A stretch of DNA of 5,804 nucleotides. It comes from Clostridia bacterium (GTDB lineage: Bacteria > Bacillota > Clostridia > Oscillospirales > CAG-272). The stretch lies in contig JAFTMU010000157.1 of the NCBI GenBank assembly GCA_017452215.1, positions 1 through 5,804 on the forward strand. Direction: 5' to 3'. Below the pieces are notes generated by a model. It made no database searches and was not told the DNA's origin. It saw only the letters and a program-made list of their open reading frames with translations. The position numbers were made by a program, and so were the translations under genes. Shown piece after piece: positions 1-5,570 of this stretch (position 1 is its first letter; every line of letters starts with the position of its first letter).

Positions 1-2337
1 CGCCGTATATACGGCATCTCCCTTTACAGGCGTAGGATTCTTGTCCCAATCCGTAAACTCATAAAAGTACTTATCGGTCAGACCCGAGAGCGTGCCTCGA
101 TAGGTAGGCGTCGTACCGTACGCCCATTGCTCCTCTACTCGCTCTTCCCCATTCAAAAGCACCCAAGTGATCTTGAATTCCTTGGGAACTCTTTTCATCA
201 TTCCCTCATAGGTCACGTTCCCCGTTACGGGAACCACCTCTTTGTCCCAGCCGGAGAACTCATAGCGGTAGTATTGGCTCTCGGGAACGTACAAAGGCAC
301 GTCCCCTCCGGGGACAGGCAGGCTTCCGTAGCTCCATCTGGAGGTATAGGAAACGCCGTCCAGGATCCAAGTCACCGTATAGGTCTGCTTGGTGATCTCA
401 TACAACGGATACAGGGAAAGGTCCTCCTTGACCTCGATCAGGTCAATGCTTGAGCCGTCCATCTTTACCCAACCCAAGGGACGGTAGATGTATTCGGCGG
501 TAGCCTCACGCACAGGCATTGGGTAGTTGACACTGTCGCCGTAATCCACCTCCGTGCTCCACAAAAGAGAGCCGTCGTAGTGGTAGAAAAATACCATCTT
601 TTTGTTTTCGATGGAAATGGGACGGGTGACCGACGAGGAGAAGGAAAGCTCTTTCTCCGTGATCTCTCCCGTATATTTCTTCAAGGTGCCCTCCCCGATC
701 TCCTGCATCAAAGCGGCAGTCACCGCATCAAAGGTGGGGGCGGGCTTGACGGGTCCGGGATGCTCCACCTCGTCCGGCGCCTCGATCTCATAGGGATTCG
801 CCACGAAATCGGGCCCCTTTCCGGGATCGGGCACGGGATCGGGCTCCTCAGGCTCCTGCACCACCTTGGGTACGGTAGGCTCTGCCTGCTCCTCGGGCCA
901 ATAGACCTCTGCCACCTTCTCGGCGGGCATCTTGGAGTTGGCAGGATCCCAGTCGCCGTCGGGCAGGATCTGGCAGGCCTCTACCACTTGCGTCAGCTTT
1001 CTGTCCTCTATCGTCCAGTTGGGATCCCGATGCTTGGAGGAATCCAGGCAGGTAGATACCGCATATAATTGACCGATCAGCTGTAAAAAGTGATCCAATT
1101 TTCCTTGATGGTAAGCAAGGCTCGAAACTGCGTCAAACCCGTACAGAGCGTACAAAGCGCTGCACAGTCCCGAAAAATGCTTCCGCAATGCGTCGTAATT
1201 TTCCGTGTAGAAGCCGTACAGAGCCGCAAGACGCTGATGCTCATCGGCGTATTTTGCATTGCGCAGCTCGTTGTATTTTGGCAAAAGCACACGCAACGCC
1301 TCGGTGGAATCTCCCGCCAGCTTGATGTCGTCGGGATTGCACTTTCCGATCTCAACCAATTCCTTCTTCTTTGAAAGCACAAAATCCACCGAACCGCCCA
1401 TAATGTCTCGGTAAAGCTGCCAACCGCGGCTATCCGTAACAAAGATGCTTTCCATCAGCTGGATCTTACGCTTCACCGCATCCATCTGATTGCAATAGGT
1501 CTTGTATGCGTTGTAGGCGGTTGCGTTGGCAGTAACATAGTTCAAGTACACAGAGTAGTCCTGCCAGGTACGGTAGCATTCCATGTTATACTTGTAAGCG
1601 GGGATCTCCACGTTAACGTAATAATCGTAGGCGTCCTTCTTGGGCTGATAGATTGCCATGGCATCGCAATAGTCCTTGTATTCCTCTATCCAAGCCTGGT
1701 ACGCTACCCAATCCTCGTGTGCCTTCAGGGCGGCATTGTAGCCGACAAGATAAGCGTCGTACGCCTCCTGCTCTGCAATCGCCTCGGCGCCTGTCTCGTA
1801 TGCCGCAAGACGAAGCGTCCGCACCGTATCCGCAGGAATCGTTACGCCCCAGGCGTACTCCACCTGCATATCAAAGTTTTCGGTGTAGAGCAATCCCTCC
1901 ACCACCGCCATGCGGGAGCCGTCCTCCTCTTGGGACATGGCTACCTCCTCGCCGTCGATGATCGCCTTTACAGGCACCCACGTCACCGCTTGTCCGTTTG
2001 CCGCAACGTAGGTATAAGGAAGAACCGTAACCGAAAGCCTCCCCACGTCGGAATTGTAATCGTAGGAAATCTGGCTGACGGGGATCAGACTGTTATAGGA
2101 CATAGTGATCCCCGTGGTGTTCAGATACGCCGCCTCCGCCTCGGTGGGAGAGACGTCAAATAGCAGATCGTAAAGCTCCAAGGCAGATAAAACGGTGTTG
2201 TTCTCTCTGCCGGCAATCGAATAATCCAAGGAGGAGACGTCCACCGCCGAAACGGGAGCTACGACTCCAAGCAGAGTAAGGAGACAAAGGAGCAGTGCAA
2301 CGCCTGCAAGCCCTAAGGGTGTAACCCGTTTTTTCAT
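1..2337 (-). CDS. Secreted protein with tyrosine-rich helical region and InlB-like B-repeats (3' end outside window)
   Basis: An uninterrupted frame of 779 codons reads from ATG at 2337 to the window edge with no stop, so the C-terminus is missing. The start is supported by GAGGTG at 2347-2342 and a promoter just upstream. Residues 1-31 form a signal peptide: MKKR, a hydrophobic core, then VSA before the likely signal peptidase I cut. Residues 32-180 look like a mixed extracellular domain that I do not recognise. Residues 190-282 are helical and very rich in Tyr (19 in 89 residues) with 3/4/7 spacing. Residues 283-480 look mostly helical. Residues 481-535 are a Pro/Glu/Asp linker. Three repeats follow at about 581-652, 653-720 and 721-779, with the pattern TWxLDG...YG...F.GWDK...PVTGNVTYEG; these match the InlB B-repeat (Listeria-Bacteroides repeat) style. 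The role is probably cell-surface or extracellular, possibly adhesion, which is inference from the repeats. A cell-wall anchor would lie beyond the left edge. Secretion and the repeats are well supported; the function is unknown. Confidence 0.9.
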   Translation of the reverse strand, partial: MKKRVTPLGLAGVALLLCLLTLLGVVAPVSAVDVSSLDYSIAGRENNTVLSALELYDLLFDVSPTEAEAAYLNTTGITMSYNSLIPVSQISYDYNSDVGRLSVTVLPYTYVAANGQAVTWVPVKAIIDGEEVAMSQEEDGSRMAVVEGLLYTENFDMQVEYAWGVTIPADTVRTLRLAAYETGAEAIAEQEAYDAYLVGYNAALKAHEDWVAYQAWIEEYKDYCDAMAIYQPKKDAYDYYVNVEIPAYKYNMECYRTWQDYSVYLNYVTANATAYNAYKTYCNQMDAVKRKIQLMESIFVTDSRGWQLYRDIMGGSVDFVLSKKKELVEIGKCNPDDIKLAGDSTEALRVLLPKYNELRNAKYADEHQRLAALYGFYTENYDALRKHFSGLCSALYALYGFDAVSSLAYHQGKLDHFLQLIGQLYAVSTCLDSSKHRDPNWTIEDRKLTQVVEACQILPDGDWDPANSKMPAEKVAEVYWPEEQAEPTVPKVVQEPEEPDPVPDPGKGPDFVANPYEIEAPDEVEHPGPVKPAPTFDAVTAALMQEIGEGTLKKYTGEITEKELSFSSSVTRPISIENKKMVFFYHYDGSLLWSTEVDYGDSVNYPMPVREATAEYIYRPLGWVKMDGSSIDLIEVKEDLSLYPLYEITKQTYTVTWILDGVSYTSRWSYGSLPVPGGDVPLYVPESQYYRYEFSGWDKEVVPVTGNVTYEGMMKRVPKEFKITWVLLNGEERVEEQWAYGTTPTYRGTLSGLTDKYFYEFTDWDKNPTPVKGDAVYTA

Positions 2338-2369
2338 TTTGCACCTCGCATCATAAAAAATCTATCCTC

Positions 2370-2398
2370 ATCATACCATAAAACCGCAAAATTGTCAA
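2370..2398 (-). promoter_or_regulatory. Sigma-A type promoter for the secreted repeat protein
   Basis: On the minus strand, TTGACA (2398-2393) is followed by a 17-base spacer and TATGAT (2375-2370). TG lies one base before the -10, giving an extended -10. Transcription should start near 2363, leaving a leader of about 26 bases before the ATG at 2337. The hexamers and spacing are close to ideal, so strong basal expression is likely. Confidence 0.8.
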
Positions 2399-2401
2399 GC
2401 A

Positions 2402-2419
2402 TTTACGGCAATCGGTAAA
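2402..2419. promoter_or_regulatory. Weak inverted repeat beside the leftward -35 box
   Basis: TTTAC (2402-2406) and GTAAA (2415-2419) form a short inverted repeat. It sits just upstream of the -35 hexamer of the leftward promoter, a usual place for an activator or repressor site. Only five contiguous pairs match in AT-rich DNA, so chance is a fair explanation. I see nothing else convincing in the AT-rich stretch 2420-2520. Confidence 0.25.
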
Positions 2420-2520
2420 ACTTTCCTTCCAAAATATAAATAATTCCTTCACATTCTCAATCTCTGATTTGTTTCATATGTGAATAAATCGTAAATTCAA
2501 AACTTTTTTGATACAATCAC

Positions 2521-2549
2521 TTGACAGCATTTCCAAATTGTGATATTAT
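2521..2549 (+). promoter_or_regulatory. Sigma-A type promoter for the prohibitin-family gene
   Basis: TTGACA at 2521-2526 is followed by a 17-base spacer and TATTAT at 2544-2549, with TG at 2541-2542 making an extended -10. A perfect TATAAT also occurs at 2549-2554, but with a 22-base spacer. The first pairing is preferred because of its spacing. The start of transcription should lie near 2556-2561, about 40 bases before the start codon. Confidence 0.75.
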
Positions 2550-2560
2550 ATAATCACAAT
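2537..2560. promoter_or_regulatory. Candidate operator: perfect 8-bp inverted repeat over the -10 region
   Basis: ATTGTGAT (2537-2544) and ATCACAAT (2553-2560) are exact reverse complements separated by eight AT-only bases. The 24-bp palindrome covers the extended -10 and the probable transcription start of the rightward promoter. A dimeric repressor bound here would block polymerase. The geometry fits a MarR, GntR or similar helix-turn-helix dimer, but no regulator gene is in the window and I cannot assign a family. The half-site TGTGA resembles a CRP-type half-site, but the spacing and its position on the -10 argue against a CRP activator site. Confidence 0.5.
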
Positions 2561-2564
2561 CAAT

Positions 2565-2578
2565 CCGACAAAAGTCGG
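2565..2578 (+). promoter_or_regulatory. Small stem-loop in the 5' leader of the prohibitin-family mRNA
   Basis: CCGAC (2565-2569), an AAAA loop and GTCGG (2574-2578) form a five-pair GC-rich hairpin. It falls near the predicted 5' end of the transcript and ends a few bases before the ribosome site. It could protect the mRNA 5' end or influence ribosome access. There is no U-tract, so it is not a terminator. Confidence 0.35.
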
Positions 2579-2598
2579 TCGAAAGGAGAAAAATAAAA

Positions 2599-3651
2599 AT
2601 GATTGCACTGTTTGTTTGTTCCATCCTCTTCCTCATCGCCGCCGTCGTCGCCTACTTTGTCTCCGCAAAGGCAAAAAACCAGGCTGTCCGCTACGCCGTC
2701 ACGGCACTCCTGGCAATTGCAGCAGTAGGTACTGCGGCAATCAGCTGCGTTCGTGTGGTTCCCACAGGTCACACAGGCATCGTCACCACCTTCGGTAGAG
2801 TCGAGGACATCACCTACGAGGCAGGCGTACACTTCTGCGCTCCTTGGCAAGAGGTCGTCAACATGGATAACCGTAACCAAAAGGCTTCCATCGACCTCTA
2901 CTGCTTCTCCAAGGATATTCAGGAGGTGGCTGTCACCTACACCATCAACTATCAGATCTCCAAGTCCAACGCCCAAACCATCTATAAGGAGATCGGCGTA
3001 GGCTACTACGACGTTATCGTAGCGCCCCGCATCCAGGAAGCCGTCAAGAGCGACTTTGCAAGGTATACCGCAGAGGAGCTGCTGGATAAGCGTTCTCAGC
3101 TCTCCACCGATATCCGTGCGGCGCTGGCAGAGCAGCTGCAAAATTACAACATTGTGGTTTTGGACGCCTCCATTGAAAATCTCGATTTCTCCGACGCCTT
3201 CACCGACGCCGTAGAAGCCAAGCAGGTAGCCGAGCAAAAGGCAAAGCAGGCGCAGATCGAGCAGGAGCAAAAGACCATGGAAGCAGAGGCCGCTGCAAAG
3301 CGTGCGGAGATCGAAGCAAACGCCGAGGCAGCCGTTGCCAAGATCGCAGCGCAGGCTGACCGTGAGGTGGTAGAGATCCAGGCGGACGCCGCAGAGTACG
3401 CAGGTAAAAAGGACGCCGCCATCATCGAGCAGGTTCGTGACGTGCTGGCAAAGAACCCCGAGGATCTGGACGGTGAGGATTTCGACAACCTTCTGCTCTA
3501 CTATTACATCCTCCAATGGAATGGCGAGCTTCCCGAAACCTATTTCAGCTCCGACGATTTCTATCAGATGCTGGCAGCGCTGGGCACCCAGCTGAACAAG
3601 GGAGAGACAGGCGTGCAACCGCCCGTTGAAGTCCCCTCCACAAACGAATAA
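2599..3651 (+). CDS. Prohibitin-family SPFH/Band 7 membrane protein
   Basis: The protein has 350 residues. The start is fixed by AAAGGAGAA at 2582-2590 ahead of ATG 2599. Two hydrophobic segments lie at about residues 2-22 and 32-50, joined by a short basic loop (KAKNQAVR), so the N-terminus probably forms a membrane hairpin or a doubled anchor. The SPFH/Band 7 domain spans about 50-220, with family marks VPTGHTGIVTTFGRV (54-68), EAGVHFCAPWQEV (74-86) and IENLDFSDAFTDAVEAKQVA (192-211). An alanine/glutamate/lysine coiled coil follows at about 205-275. The C-terminal part keeps the prohibitin-like WNGELP (307-312) and ends in a flexible acidic/proline tail. Members oligomerise into membrane rings that act as scaffolds or protease modulators; which role applies here is not shown by the sequence. 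The gene stands alone between its own promoter and terminator, with no NfeD or FtsH neighbour visible. The family call is secure; the physiological role is open. Confidence 0.93.
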   Translation: MIALFVCSILFLIAAVVAYFVSAKAKNQAVRYAVTALLAIAAVGTAAISCVRVVPTGHTGIVTTFGRVEDITYEAGVHFCAPWQEVVNMDNRNQKASIDLYCFSKDIQEVAVTYTINYQISKSNAQTIYKEIGVGYYDVIVAPRIQEAVKSDFARYTAEELLDKRSQLSTDIRAALAEQLQNYNIVVLDASIENLDFSDAFTDAVEAKQVAEQKAKQAQIEQEQKTMEAEAAAKRAEIEANAEAAVAKIAAQADREVVEIQADAAEYAGKKDAAIIEQVRDVLAKNPEDLDGEDFDNLLLYYYILQWNGELPETYFSSDDFYQMLAALGTQLNKGETGVQPPVEVPSTNE

Positions 3652-3659
3652 TCCCAACA

Positions 3660-3703
3660 GAGGTGTCCCGATCGCAATTTGCATCGGGACACCTCCCTTT
3701 TTT
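3660..3703 (+). terminator. Rho-independent terminator of the prohibitin-family gene
   Basis: GAGGTGTCCCGAT (3660-3672) pairs perfectly with ATCGGGACACCTC (3683-3695) around a ten-base loop that can itself pair as GCA/TGC. A run of six T residues follows at 3698-3703. It begins nine bases after the stop codon and shows that the gene is transcribed alone. Confidence 0.93.
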
Positions 3704-3720
3704 CTGTATATAGATCCCGC

Positions 3721-3778
3721 CATTGCTACGCAATGCTACCCTCCCGTACGCCGGGGTCAAGGCGAGCTTGCGAGCCCC
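3721..3778. repeat. Two small hairpins at the start of the gene-free region
   Basis: CATTGC (3721-3726) pairs with GCAATG (3730-3735) around TAC. A second, weaker fold lies at 3753-3778, with GGGG and CAAG pairing to CTTG and CCCC, and GCGAGC occurring twice as a direct repeat. Such compact GC-rich folds beside other repeats suggest remnants of intergenic repeat elements. The family is not recognised. Confidence 0.4.
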
Positions 3779-3823
3779 AATTTTGAAAAAACAAGAATAT
3801 TTTGACCAATAAGACCCCTATGT

Positions 3824-3958
3824 GTCATCCTGAGCGGAGCAAACACCGCAAAGCGGTGTGCGAAGTCGAAGTTTTGGAGAGGGAGCAAAGCGAGCCGATC
3901 CAAAACCAAGGAGTCGCCGTTTGCGGCAGGCGACGCAGGGATCTTGTAACGAGTTTTG
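3824..3958. repeat. Dispersed intergenic repeat beginning GTCATCCTGAGCGGAGC
   Basis: The opening GTCATCCTGAGCGGAGC, the later GAAGTCGAAG (3862-3871) and GGGATCTTGTAACGAG (3938-3953) match the style of a dispersed repeat that I recall in many bacterial intergenic regions, especially in Clostridia. Internal inverted repeats are ACACCGC/GCGGTGT (3843-3859), GTTTTGG/CCAAAAC (3871-3877 and 3900-3906) and GTCGCC/GGCGAC (3913-3934). The part from about 3872 to 3937 seems to be inserted between the usual GTCGAAG and GGATCTTG ends, which would make it composite. No protein is encoded; frames through it are incidental. The repeat call rests on recognition of the pattern, since only one copy is in the window. 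Confidence 0.6.
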
Positions 3959-4038
3959 TTGTCTTTTTGCAAAAAATGTAACATTTATCTGTGTAAAGCC
4001 ACCCAACCACCACCCAACGCACCTTGTCCCACCAACCC

Positions 4039-4117
4039 TGTAGGGGCGGTTCACGAACCGCCCGCCGTAAGGGAGTACAAAATTTTTAAAACGGGCGATT
4101 CGTGAATCGCCCCTACA
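4039..4117. repeat. Nested palindromic repeat with TGTAGGGGCG ends (MITE/REP-like)
   Basis: The left arm (4039-4064) and the right arm (4092-4117) are reverse complements at 24 of 26 positions, with outer ends TGTAGGGGCG and CGCCCCTACA. Each arm is also a palindrome by itself: GGGCGGTTC/GAACCGCCC at 4044-4063 and GGGCGATTC/GAATCGCCC at 4093-4112. The two differences between the arms keep the inner palindrome intact in both (a G-C pair on the left, an A-T pair on the right). The 27-base centre is AT-rich. This resembles a non-autonomous mobile or paired REP-type element. No transposase is present and no clear target duplication is seen. Confidence 0.7.
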
Positions 4118-4142
4118 CGGTGGAGCTAATGCTAGGAACAGC

Positions 4143-4195
4143 GCAGAGCAGTTACAACTCTGCTTTATATTCCCCACGTTTCAAAAGCTTTTGAA
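4143..4195. repeat. Two simple palindromes in the gene-free region
   Basis: GCAGAG (4143-4148) and CTCTGC (4158-4163) form a six-pair hairpin followed by TTTATATT, a weak terminator-like shape. TTCAAAAGCTTTTGAA at 4180-4195 is a perfect 16-bp palindrome with no loop, which suits a DNA-binding site or a repeat core better than an RNA hairpin. No gene begins nearby on either strand, so a regulatory role is doubtful. Confidence 0.35.
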
Positions 4196-4203
4196 GAGGG
4201 GGT

Positions 4204-4404
4204 AGGGGTGTCTCAAATGCGTTCCGCATTTGGTCGACACCCCTTTGGTTTTTGCTTTGCGGCTTGACGCCGCAATTTTCGCCCATAATTTGACCTTGTT
4301 GGATGGGATTTTCGGCGAAAAACGCAAATTCCCCGTGCGAAAAAGCCCACCGTCGGCTTTTTCATGCGTGGGGCTGTCTCAAATTTGCAATTTGAGACAG
4401 CCCC
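4204..4404. repeat. About 200-bp segment with related palindromic ends, possibly a MITE
   Basis: The left end carries a hairpin: AGGGGTGTC with GACACCCCT, and CAAATGCG with CGCATTTG inside (4204-4244). The right end carries a perfect 16-pair hairpin around TGC at 4370-4404, built on GGGGCTGTCTCAAATT. The outer sequences GGGGTGTCTCAAAT (4205-4218) and ATTTGAGACAGCCCC (4390-4404) act as terminal inverted repeats differing by one inserted base. Two more stems lie between them, TTGCGGC/GCCGCAA (4257-4275) and GAAAAAGCC/GGCTTTTTC (4339-4363). No protein and no clear target-site duplication are visible. Alternatively the right hairpin may simply be part of the 3' end of the desulfurase transcript, since it begins 14 bases after that stop codon. 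Confidence 0.45.
4339..4363 (-). terminator. Probable terminator of the desulfurase operon
   Basis: On the minus strand, GAAAAAGCC (4363-4355) pairs with GGCTTTTTC (4347-4339), with the U-run built into the descending arm. It lies about 55 bases beyond the desulfurase stop, after the strong 4370-4404 hairpin, which lacks a T-run on that strand. Because the stem is symmetric it could also act on the plus strand. Confidence 0.5.
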
Positions 4405-4418
4405 ATATCTTCTCCTTT

Positions 4419-5570
4419 TCAAAATTCTCCCTCCAAAATCTCCTCTACTGCATCGGCAAAGGCGTCCATGTGCGCTATGGTGTTATAGATGCCGGGACTG
4501 ACTCTCACCGCCCCCGTCACAGGGGTGCGTAAGGAAGCGTGGGCAAGAGCGGCACAGTGAAATCCCGTGCGTACGCAAAAGCCACGCTCGTTGAGCATCG
4601 CCCCCATGCGATCGGCAGGGATCTCCTGGGCGTTAAACAGCAACACCGACCCTTCCAGGTGCGGAGCGTAAACCTTGACTTTGGAAAGCTTCATCAACCG
4701 TCGGCAAAGGCAGCGGTTGAGCGTAACTTCATGCTCATGGATCCGCTGGATCCCAATGCGCTTCAATTCCTGTATCCCTGCGCACAAGCCTGCAATGGCA
4801 GGTGTGGGCAGGGTACCGGCTTCATACCTCTCGGGGGGATCCTTTGGCATGCTCCCCTCCAAGGAATTATATCCGCTCCCTCCCTCAAGGAGAGTATCTG
4901 CGGAAATATTCTCCCCAAGGAGCAAAGCTCCGGTTCCCTGTGGTCCGAGCAGCCCCTTGTGCCCGGGTAAACAGAGCGCATCGATCTGCATCCGCTCCAC
5001 GTCAATGGGCAAATGCCCCGCCGATTGCGCAGCATCCACCACAAAAAAGATCCCCTTTCGTCGGCAGTGCTCCCCGATCTGCTCCAAGGGCAAAACAGAG
5101 GAGCAAATATTAGAGGCATGGGCGCAGATCAGCATTTTTGTGTTGGGTCGAAGCTTCTCAAAAATCGAGGCGATCACACGGTCGCTCACGTCTCCCTCCT
5201 CCAAAGCATGGGCAGAAAAAATATCATAGCTGATCCGCCCTTCCCTCGCCAATTTATAAATAGGACGAAACACCGCATTGTGCTCCATATCCGAGATCAG
5301 AACGTGGTCTCCCTCATGCAAAAGCCCCTTGATGGCCATATTGATGGACATGGTGGCGTTGAGGGTAAAGATCACGTTTTGCGCATCCCGACAGGAAAAA
5401 AGCGAGGCGATCGCCTCACGGCATTCATAGATCTTTTCTGCCGCCCGCATGGCAAGCAAATGAGAGCCCCGCCCGGGATTGCCGCAATAGTCCCGCATAC
5501 AACGAGCCTGCTCCTCTGTGACACACCGAGGATGTGGAAAGGCAGTTGCGGCATTATCCAAATAGATCAT
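4419..5570 (-). CDS. Cysteine desulfurase-family PLP enzyme (class V aminotransferase fold)
   Basis: The protein has 383 residues, a complete length for the short N-terminus branch of the family. The start MIYLDNAATAFPHP is the usual beginning, and GGGAG lies 9-13 bases upstream. Family members use pyridoxal phosphate to take sulfur (or selenium) from cysteine (or selenocysteine) and hold it as a persulfide. Visible active-site elements are EHNAVFRP (96-103), His151 in AHASN, Asp179 and Gln182 in VVDAAQSAG, the PLP lysine Lys205 in PGHKGLLGPQGTG, YEAGTLPTP (249-257), and the sulfur-accepting Cys339 in RTGFHCAALAH. Arg356 is placed to bind the substrate carboxylate. All key residues are present, so the enzyme should be active. 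The gene overlaps the upstream DUF3343 gene by four bases (ATGA), showing translational coupling. It resembles the clade annotated only as 'cysteine desulfurase family protein', not housekeeping IscS or SufS. Whether cysteine or selenocysteine is the true substrate cannot be read from sequence. Confidence 0.93.
   Translation of the reverse strand: MIYLDNAATAFPHPRCVTEEQARCMRDYCGNPGRGSHLLAMRAAEKIYECREAIASLFSCRDAQNVIFTLNATMSINMAIKGLLHEGDHVLISDMEHNAVFRPIYKLAREGRISYDIFSAHALEEGDVSDRVIASIFEKLRPNTKMLICAHASNICSSVLPLEQIGEHCRRKGIFFVVDAAQSAGHLPIDVERMQIDALCLPGHKGLLGPQGTGALLLGENISADTLLEGGSGYNSLEGSMPKDPPERYEAGTLPTPAIAGLCAGIQELKRIGIQRIHEHEVTLNRCLCRRLMKLSKVKVYAPHLEGSVLLFNAQEIPADRMGAMLNERGFCVRTGFHCAALAHASLRTPVTGAVRVSPGIYNTIAHMDAFADAVEEILEGEF

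Noticed and set aside
127..2163. Several plus-strand open frames of 60-160 codons (for example 580-1068 and 1717-2163)
   Set aside because: They are antisense shadows of the large secreted-protein gene. They are low-complexity His/Arg/Pro/Leu-rich translations without ribosome sites or recognisable domains.
2537..2560. CRP/FNR activator site for the prohibitin-family gene
   Set aside because: The TGTGA half-sites look tempting, but the arm spacing is wrong and the palindrome lies over the -10 and the start site, where an activator would not sit.
2560..3723. A 387-codon open frame on the minus strand that covers the whole prohibitin-family gene
   Set aside because: It is antisense to a clear SPFH gene, begins inside that gene's terminator region, and its translation is a Cys/Leu/Gly/Val-rich sequence with no domain. 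It exists because the codon usage of the real gene leaves the opposite frame free of stops.
3818..4177. Minus-strand open frames of 65-119 codons across the gene-free region
   Set aside because: They are made of repeat sequence, including both the GTCATCCTGAGC repeat and the TGTAGGGG palindrome. No ribosome site, promoter or domain supports translation.
3824..4404. CRISPR array in the repeat-rich gap
   Set aside because: The repeats are different palindromes of unequal length, without identical direct repeats at regular spacing and without cas genes.
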